In this document: one piece after another, positions 36,159 to 41,079 of the stretch
How the letters are laid out: each line of letters opens with the position of its first letter
Numbering within the stretch: the stretch's first letter is position 1
From: Gammaproteobacteria bacterium
Lineage (GTDB): Bacteria > Pseudomonadota > Gammaproteobacteria > Pseudomonadales > Pseudohongiellaceae
Length of the DNA: 41,079 nucleotides
Reading direction: 5' to 3'
Assembly: GCA_030832825.1 (NCBI GenBank)
Contig: JAURIJ010000025.1
Span: 1-41,079, forward strand
Notes under the pieces: generated by a model
Told to the model about the DNA's origin: nothing
The model's input: the letters and a program-made list of their open reading frames with translations, nothing else
Databases searched by the model: none
Program-made: the position numbers and the translations under genes

Positions 36159-36704
36159 ATGGACAAGCAGGAAAACATCTTTCTGATCGGGCCGATGGGC
36201 GTAGGCAAGAGCACCATCGGCCGTCTCCTGGCTTCCGCCCTCGACATGCCCTTTCATGACTCGGATCGCGAGATCGAATTCGTCACAGGCGCCGACATTC
36301 CCTGGATATTCGATGTGGAAGGTGAGCAGGGCTTTCGCATCCGTGAGGCGAAGATGATCGACACACTCACGCAGCGCGAAGGCATCATCCTGGCCACCGG
36401 CGGTGGGGCCATCCTGGCGCCGGAAAGTCGTCGCAATCTGCATTCGCGCGGCGTCGTCGTCTATCTGCGCGCCTCGGTGGCCCAGCAGCTGGAACGCACC
36501 GGCAAGGACAAGAACCGCCCGCTGCTGCAGACCGACAATCCCCTCGCCAAGATTAAGGAACTGATCAAGATCCGCGAACCGCTCTATCGCGAGACCGCCC
36601 ATATCACCATCGACACCAGTCGCCGCAGTCCGCGTTCGGTATGTGCGGAAATCGTGCGACAGCTGCAGGAACGCCAGGCCGAGCAGGCCGCCGGGGTAAG
36701 TTGA
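36159..36704 (+). CDS. aroK: Shikimate kinase
   Basis: This enzyme phosphorylates shikimate with ATP in the aromatic amino acid pathway. The 181 residues show the P-loop GPMGVGKST, the shikimate-binding HDSDREIE and the ATGGGAIL block, the lid with [11 protein letters not shown] and a C-terminal helix. The ATG at 36159 gives the usual N-terminus ([12 protein letters not shown]); the upstream open frame covers the intergenic gap. The ribosome binding site GGAG is rather far (12 bases). aroB follows after 4 bases, as in most gammaproteobacteria. Confidence 0.96.
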   Translation: MDKQENIFLIGPMGVGKSTIGRLLASALDMPFHDSDREIEFVTGADIPWIFDVEGEQGFRIREAKMIDTLTQREGIILATGGGAILAPESRRNLHSRGVVVYLRASVAQQLERTGKDKNRPLLQTDNPLAKIKELIKIREPLYRETAHITIDTSRRSPRSVCAEIVRQLQERQAEQAAGVS

Positions 36705-36708
36705 AACC

Positions 36709-37800
36709 ATGATCACGCTGGAAGTCAGTCTGGGCGAACGCGCCTATCCCATCTACATCGGTCAGGGGCTGCTGAGCCGCCCCGGCCTGCTGCGCGCCCA
36801 TGTGCCCGGTCAGCGCGCCTTGATCGTCACCAACGAGGTGGTTGCACCCCTCTATCTGCAGACCGTGCAGCAGTCGCTCGGCGACGTGCGTGTCGACACC
36901 TTGATTCTGCCCGATGGCGAACACACCAAGACGCTGGACACTCTGTCGCTGATCTACGACAAACTGCTGCAGGAGCGTCATGAACGCAGCACCACGCTGA
37001 TCGCCCTGGGCGGCGGCGTGACGGGCGACATCACGGGCTTCGCGGCTGCCAGCTACCAGCGCGGGGTCAACTTCATCCAGGTGCCCACCACGCTGCTGTC
37101 CCAGGTCGACTCCTCGGTGGGCGGCAAGACGGGGGTGAATCATCCGCTTGGCAAGAACATGATCGGCGCCTTCTACCAGCCGCGCTGCGTGCTGGCCGAC
37201 ACGGGGGTGTTGCAATCCCTGCCCGAACGCGAGCTCAAGGCCGGGCTGGCGGAAGTGATCAAATACGGTCTGATCGACAATCTGCCGTTCTTCGAGTGGC
37301 TGGAATCGCACATCGACGCTCTGGTGGCGCGCGATCAGCCGTTGCTGGCCGAGGCGGTGCGCATCAGCTGCGTGGACAAGGCCCGCATCGTGGCAGCTGA
37401 TGAGCGCGAAGGCGGTGTGCGCGCCCTGCTCAATCTGGGACACACCTTCGGCCATGCCATCGAGAACGCGATGGGTTACGGCACATGGCTGCATGGCGAA
37501 GCGGTGGCGGCCGGCATGGTGATGGCGGCCGACCTCTCGGCGCGCCTGGGCTGGATCACCCCGTCTGAGGCGAAGCGCGCCAAGGCGCTGCTGGTGCGTG
37601 CCGGGTTGCCGGTGGTGCCGCCTGCCGGCGTCAGCGTGGAGGACTTCCTGCGCCTGATGGCCTTTGACAAAAAGGTGCAGGGTGGCAAGATTCGCTTCAT
37701 CCTCATGCGCAGCCTGGGCAAGGCTGTGATCGAAAGCGGCATCGATGCCGCATTGCTGGAACAGACACTGGAGGCGGGAGAACACCTGTGCGAGATCTGA
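36709..37800 (+). CDS. aroB: 3-dehydroquinate synthase
   Basis: AroB converts DAHP to 3-dehydroquinate using NAD and zinc, the second step of the shikimate pathway. The 363 residues include the NAD-binding PDGEHTKTL and [19 protein letters not shown], the [22 protein letters not shown] block, and the zinc ligands in [19 protein letters not shown] and HGEAVAAGM. It lies 4 bases after aroK and overlaps the start of the next gene by 13 bases. Confidence 0.98.
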   Translation: MITLEVSLGERAYPIYIGQGLLSRPGLLRAHVPGQRALIVTNEVVAPLYLQTVQQSLGDVRVDTLILPDGEHTKTLDTLSLIYDKLLQERHERSTTLIALGGGVTGDITGFAAASYQRGVNFIQVPTTLLSQVDSSVGGKTGVNHPLGKNMIGAFYQPRCVLADTGVLQSLPERELKAGLAEVIKYGLIDNLPFFEWLESHIDALVARDQPLLAEAVRISCVDKARIVAADEREGGVRALLNLGHTFGHAIENAMGYGTWLHGEAVAAGMVMAADLSARLGWITPSEAKRAKALLVRAGLPVVPPAGVSVEDFLRLMAFDKKVQGGKIRFILMRSLGKAVIESGIDAALLEQTLEAGEHLCEI

Positions 37801-39377
37801 GTGATCGACTGTCAGACCTGGGCCTGACGAGAGACCCCTTCGCGGCCGATGCGCCGCTGGAAAGCCTCTTTCCCGGCGCGATGCGGCGGGCGAGTCTGGA
37901 CCAGATGCAATTGCTGGCACGGGAAAGCGACGACATCGTCGCGCTGACCGGACCCGCAGGCAGCGGCAAGACTCTCCTGGGAGACTTCTTCGCCCGCCAT
38001 GCCGACCGCGATCAGGTGGTGGCCCGCATTCGCGCCACCCTGCTCACCACGCCCAGTCAGTTGCTCGAAGACTTCTTCAAGGCCTTCGTGCTGGACTTCC
38101 CCGAACAGGCCACACTGACCGAGCTCAAGGCGTCCCTGCAGCGCTATTTCGCGGCGCTGCACCGCCAGGCCCGCACGGTGGTGCTGATCGTCGACAGCGC
38201 CCATGAACTGGGTGACGACGCCCTCAGTCTGCTGACGAAACTGGCGCTCAACGAGAATCACGACGGTACCTTCCACCTGCTGTTGCTGGGTGAGCCCTCC
38301 CTGCTGGACATGCTGGATTACACCTGCCCCATGCGCGAAGGGCAGCCGCAGTTCACGGCCGTGCAGCTGCCTGCCTTCAATCTGGAAGAAACCCGCGCCT
38401 ACCTGCGCTATCGTCTGAGCGCGGCCGGTTATCAGCACGATGACGGCCGCGCGCTGCCGTTCTCCAATCGTCAGATCGAGCGCATCCACAAACTCTCGGG
38501 CGGCGTTCCGGCAGCCATCAACGCCCGCGCCAGCGAGATGCTCGGGGACGTCGGCCTCGATCTGCTGGAATTGCTGCCGCGCCTGCCGGCCGATCTGCCA
38601 CGGTCCTATGTCTATGGCACTGCCGGTGCACTTGTCCTGATCGTGCTGGCGGCGCTGCTGCTGGGTGGGGATGACGCGCCCGAGCTGGCGCAAGCGAATC
38701 TGTCGGAGCCCGTGCCCATTCCACTGGAGCCAGTGCCTGCTCTGCGCACTGTGGCTGAGACTCAGGATCAGGCCACTGCCGGTGCCGCGACGCAGCCCGA
38801 TGCTCCAGCAGCGGGGCTGGCCACTGGCATTCCAGTCGCGGACGGTGCGACAACGCCGGCTGCAGACCCGGAACCTGCGGCAGCACCCGTGGCGAGTGGC
38901 AGCAACAGTGCACCGGCGGTCACTGCGGTGGCAGCGGCCACGCCGACTGCCACGCCGACGCCTGCCGCAGTCTCAACGCCAGCGCCAGCCCGTGCGCCTG
39001 CGGCCAGCACGCCAGCGCCTGCCGCGGCGCCGGCACGCCCCGCTGCGGCCGCCAGCACCAGCGATCCGACAGCTCCCCTTGCGTCCCAGCACACCCGCAT
39101 TCGGGCGCTGCCGGCCAATCAGTTCACCGTGCAGCTGCTCGGGTCCACCTCGCGCGCCAACGTGGAAGACTTCGTGCGCCGTCATGCCAGCTCGCCGCTG
39201 TACTGGTTCGAAACCCGCAATCAGGGCAATCCCTGGTTCGTCGTCATGATGGGCGCCTATCCCAGCCGCTCGGCGGCGCAGACGGCTGCGTCCGGACTGA
39301 CTGGCGAACTGGGACGACTGGAGCCCTGGATTCGCGGCATCGGCACCGTGCAGGCCGAAATCGTCGGCGGCAACTGA
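37788..39377 (+). CDS. AAA ATPase with SPOR domain (DamX-like)
   Basis: This 529-residue protein combines an N-terminal cytoplasmic ATPase (Walker A GPAGSGKT, Walker [13 protein letters not shown]_22/ExeA-like), one membrane segment (about 274-294), a long periplasmic linker of about 145 residues made mostly of Ala, Pro and Thr, and a C-terminal SPOR domain from about residue 443 ([21 protein letters not shown]). DamX-type proteins localise to the septum in cell division and are encoded next to aroB in many gammaproteobacteria. The start is GTG at 37788 with GGGAG 8 bases upstream, overlapping aroB by 13 bases. Confidence 0.93.
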   Translation: MRDLSDRLSDLGLTRDPFAADAPLESLFPGAMRRASLDQMQLLARESDDIVALTGPAGSGKTLLGDFFARHADRDQVVARIRATLLTTPSQLLEDFFKAFVLDFPEQATLTELKASLQRYFAALHRQARTVVLIVDSAHELGDDALSLLTKLALNENHDGTFHLLLLGEPSLLDMLDYTCPMREGQPQFTAVQLPAFNLEETRAYLRYRLSAAGYQHDDGRALPFSNRQIERIHKLSGGVPAAINARASEMLGDVGLDLLELLPRLPADLPRSYVYGTAGALVLIVLAALLLGGDDAPELAQANLSEPVPIPLEPVPALRTVAETQDQATAGAATQPDAPAAGLATGIPVADGATTPAADPEPAAAPVASGSNSAPAVTAVAAATPTATPTPAAVSTPAPARAPAASTPAPAAAPARPAAAASTSDPTAPLASQHTRIRALPANQFTVQLLGSTSRANVEDFVRRHASSPLYWFETRNQGNPWFVVMMGAYPSRSAAQTAASGLTGELGRLEPWIRGIGTVQAEIVGGN

Positions 39378-39390
39378 GCCGCTCGACGGT

Positions 39391-39419
39391 TTGTGAGCCT
39401 CCGGGGCGGTGTGTAGAAT
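39391..39419 (+). promoter_or_regulatory. Sigma70 promoter of hemE
   Basis: TTGTGA (39391-39396), a 17-base spacer and TAGAAT (39414-39419), 58 bases before the hemE start. Confidence 0.5.
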
Positions 39420-39477
39420 GCCGCCCCTGATGTGCCGGATTCCCCGACACTTCCCCCCGCAGCAAGAGGACGCCGCA

Positions 39478-40554
39478 TTGACAGCGTTGAAGAACGACAG
39501 ATTTTTGCGTGCTCTGACAGGTCAGAGTGCGGACATGACGCCTGTCTGGATGATGCGCCAGGCCGGGCGTTACCTGCCCGAGTACCGCGCGACGCGCAAG
39601 CAGGCCGGGGATTTCCTCAGTCTGTGCAAGTCTCCGGAGCTGGCCTGCGAGGTCACGCTGCAGCCCCTGCGCCGCTATGCCATGGACGCCGCCATTCTCT
39701 TTTCCGACATCCTCACCATTCCGGATGCCATGGGACAGGGGCTGTACTTCACAGAAGGTGAAGGGCCGCGTTTCCGCAAGATCGTGCGCACAGAGGCAGA
39801 CGTGCTGGCACTGCCTGAGCTGAACACCGCGCGGGACCTGAGCTATGTCACCGATGCCGTTTCAGTCATCCGCCGTGAACTCAATGGCTCCGTGCCGCTC
39901 ATCGGCTTTTCCGGCAGCCCCTGGACTCTCGCGACCTACATGATCGAAGGCAGCGGCAGCAAGGATTTCCGGCACGCCAAGTCCTTCATGTACAACCAGC
40001 CCGAGGCCATGCATCTGCTGCTGGACAAGCTGGCCCGTGCGGTGGCGGATTACCTGAATGCCCAGATCGCGGCCGGCGCCCAGGCCGTGCAGATCTTCGA
40101 CACCTGGGGTGGCGTGCTGTCGACGCCGGCTTACCAGCAGTTCTCGCTGGCCTACATGAAGAAAGTGGTGCAGCAGCTCACGCGCGTCTCGGAAGGTCGC
40201 GAGGTGCCGGTCATCCTGTTCACCAAGAATGGCGGCCTCTGGCTGGAAGACATCGCCGACAGCGGTTGCGACTGCGTTGGTCTGGACTGGACCATCGACA
40301 TCGGCCGTGCCCGCGCGCGCATCGGCAGCAAGGTGTCCCTGCAGGGCAACATGGACCCGTCCATCCTTTACGCCACACCGCAGAGCATCCGTGCCGAGGT
40401 CGGCCGGATTCTGCAGGACTTCGGGCCAGGCAACGGCCATGTGTTCAATCTGGGGCATGGCATCACGCCGGATGTCGATCCGCAGAACGTGGCCGTGTTC
40501 GTCGAGTCCGTCCATGAACTCTCGCAACAGTATCATCAGGGGAACGCTGGCTGA
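39478..40554 (+). CDS. hemE: Uroporphyrinogen decarboxylase
   Basis: HemE decarboxylates uroporphyrinogen III to coproporphyrinogen III in haem synthesis. The 358 residues begin [12 protein letters not shown] and contain the two family signatures [16 protein letters not shown] and the [17 protein letters not shown] block, with catalytic D/Y residues in AILFSDIL and later LQGNMDP and FNLGHGI. The start is TTG at 39478, supported by GAGG 8 bases upstream and the expected N-terminus. The stop at 40554 lies inside the next reading frame (41-base overlap). Confidence 0.97.
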   Translation: MTALKNDRFLRALTGQSADMTPVWMMRQAGRYLPEYRATRKQAGDFLSLCKSPELACEVTLQPLRRYAMDAAILFSDILTIPDAMGQGLYFTEGEGPRFRKIVRTEADVLALPELNTARDLSYVTDAVSVIRRELNGSVPLIGFSGSPWTLATYMIEGSGSKDFRHAKSFMYNQPEAMHLLLDKLARAVADYLNAQIAAGAQAVQIFDTWGGVLSTPAYQQFSLAYMKKVVQQLTRVSEGREVPVILFTKNGGLWLEDIADSGCDCVGLDWTIDIGRARARIGSKVSLQGNMDPSILYATPQSIRAEVGRILQDFGPGNGHVFNLGHGITPDVDPQNVAVFVESVHELSQQYHQGNAG

Positions 40555-41079
40555 GCTGAAGTCTGCCGGCCACTCGCCGATCTGCTTCGTCGGCTTCGGC
40601 GCGAATCTTCGTGGCGCGGCGGGCGGATCGCAGCACAGTGTGCTGGCCGCGTTCGCTGCCCTGCTCGCCGAAAGCAGGACAGGACTTGTCGTGTCCTCGC
40701 TGTGGCAGACCACGCCGCTCGACTGCCCGCCTGACTCGCCTCTCTTCGTCAATGCCGTGGCGGCCTTCGTGCCGCTGGTCGATGACGCTCATGCGCTGCT
40801 GCAACGCCTGCAGGCGCTGGAGGCCGAGGCAGGACGTCAGCGTATCAGTCTGCGCAATGCCGCGCGTCCACTCGATCTCGACATCCTGCTGTTCGGTCAG
40901 CAGGAGTGCGCCACGGCCGACCTGATCCTGCCGCATCCACGCATGGCCGAGCGTCGTTTCGTGCTGGCGCCGCTGGCCGAAATTGCCCCCGATCTGCGTA
41001 TTCCGGGGCAGGCGCACACCGTCTCCAAGCTGCTGCAGGCCTTGCCGGAGCAGGGCGAAATGCGGCGCATCGAGACCGA
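40514..41079 (+). CDS. HPPK (FolK)-like pyrophosphokinase, divergent, runs off window end
   Basis: HPPK transfers pyrophosphate from ATP to 6-hydroxymethyl-dihydropterin in folate synthesis. The frame stays open from ATG 40514 to the window end (188 residues) and shows the family order: CFVGFGANL (usually GSNLG), [31 protein letters not shown] with both magnesium aspartates, and [23 protein letters not shown]. In the usual RWGPRxLDLD motif the Trp-Gly-Pro is replaced (NAA), so substrate handling may differ. The only ATG lies 41 bases inside hemE and adds a 22-residue N-terminal extension; a non-ATG start is possible. Adjacency to hemE suggests coupling. Confidence 0.78.
   Translation, partial: MNSRNSIIRGTLAELKSAGHSPICFVGFGANLRGAAGGSQHSVLAAFAALLAESRTGLVVSSLWQTTPLDCPPDSPLFVNAVAAFVPLVDDAHALLQRLQALEAEAGRQRISLRNAARPLDLDILLFGQQECATADLILPHPRMAERRFVLAPLAEIAPDLRIPGQAHTVSKLLQALPEQGEMRRIET

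Noticed and set aside
33779..36247. 822-codon open frame opposite pilQ
   Set aside because: Antisense shadow with biased composition; pilQ is clear on the plus strand.

Overview
The window is GC-rich, densely packed bacterial chromosome. Gene content (type IV pilus assembly operon, Tat operon, ubiquinone genes, sigma54/NtrC control of glnA) and gene order point to a gammaproteobacterium in or near the Pseudomonadales/Cellvibrionales. The order hslV-hslU-DUF971 - ubiE-ubiJ-ubiB-hisI-hisE-tatABC and rpmE - ponA|pilMNOPQ-aroK-aroB-damX - hemE follows the Pseudomonas chromosome closely. Some genes usual there are missing here (argS, the pha cluster, a malic enzyme gene, gltBD). No tRNA, rRNA, CRISPR array, insertion sequence or phage gene was seen.

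Layout. 1-5.9 kb (minus strand): the 5' two thirds of glnA with a sigma54 promoter and two NtrC sites upstream, then a two-gene RND efflux operon (adaptor + pump). 6.1-9.7 kb (plus): a tightly coupled operon of a TrkH potassium transporter, a short KdpD-type sensor kinase lacking the usual cytoplasmic N-terminal half, and a KdpE-type response regulator. 9.8-13.1 kb (plus): typA, a perfect 14-bp-arm palindrome, then prolyl iminopeptidase and dtd. 13.1-17.3 kb (minus): ubiB, hisI, hisE, tatA, tatB, tatC. 17.5-19.7 kb (minus): a three-gene RiPP-type locus made of a secreted Cys-rich precursor, a DUF692 (MNIO) oxidase and a DUF2063 partner, lying between ubiJ and ubiB. 19.8-27 kb (minus): ubiJ, ubiE, a DUF971 gene, hslU, hslV, an FtsN-like SPOR protein and priA. 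27-27.7 kb (plus): a small chorismate mutase and rpmE, ending in a bidirectional terminator. 27.8-30.2 kb (minus): a divergent PBP1a (ponA). After a 660-bp stretch without a convincing gene come pilMNOPQ, aroK, aroB, a DamX-like SPOR ATPase, hemE and the start of a divergent folK-like gene, all on plus, to the end of the window.

The most interesting locus is the bufferin-like cluster at 17.5-19.7 kb. Its precursor carries two copies of the same 58-residue five-Cys module at an exact 77-residue period with identical Cys spacing, so one secreted protein could carry two modified metal-binding units. The cluster interrupts an otherwise conserved ubiE-ubiJ-ubiB order and appears to have its own promoter inside the end of ubiJ, next to a 17-bp palindrome that could be an operator. 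Second in interest is the TrkH / short KdpD / KdpE operon, which suggests Kdp-type signalling reassigned to a Trk transporter. Third is the glnA control region, whose geometry closely matches the classical enteric one.
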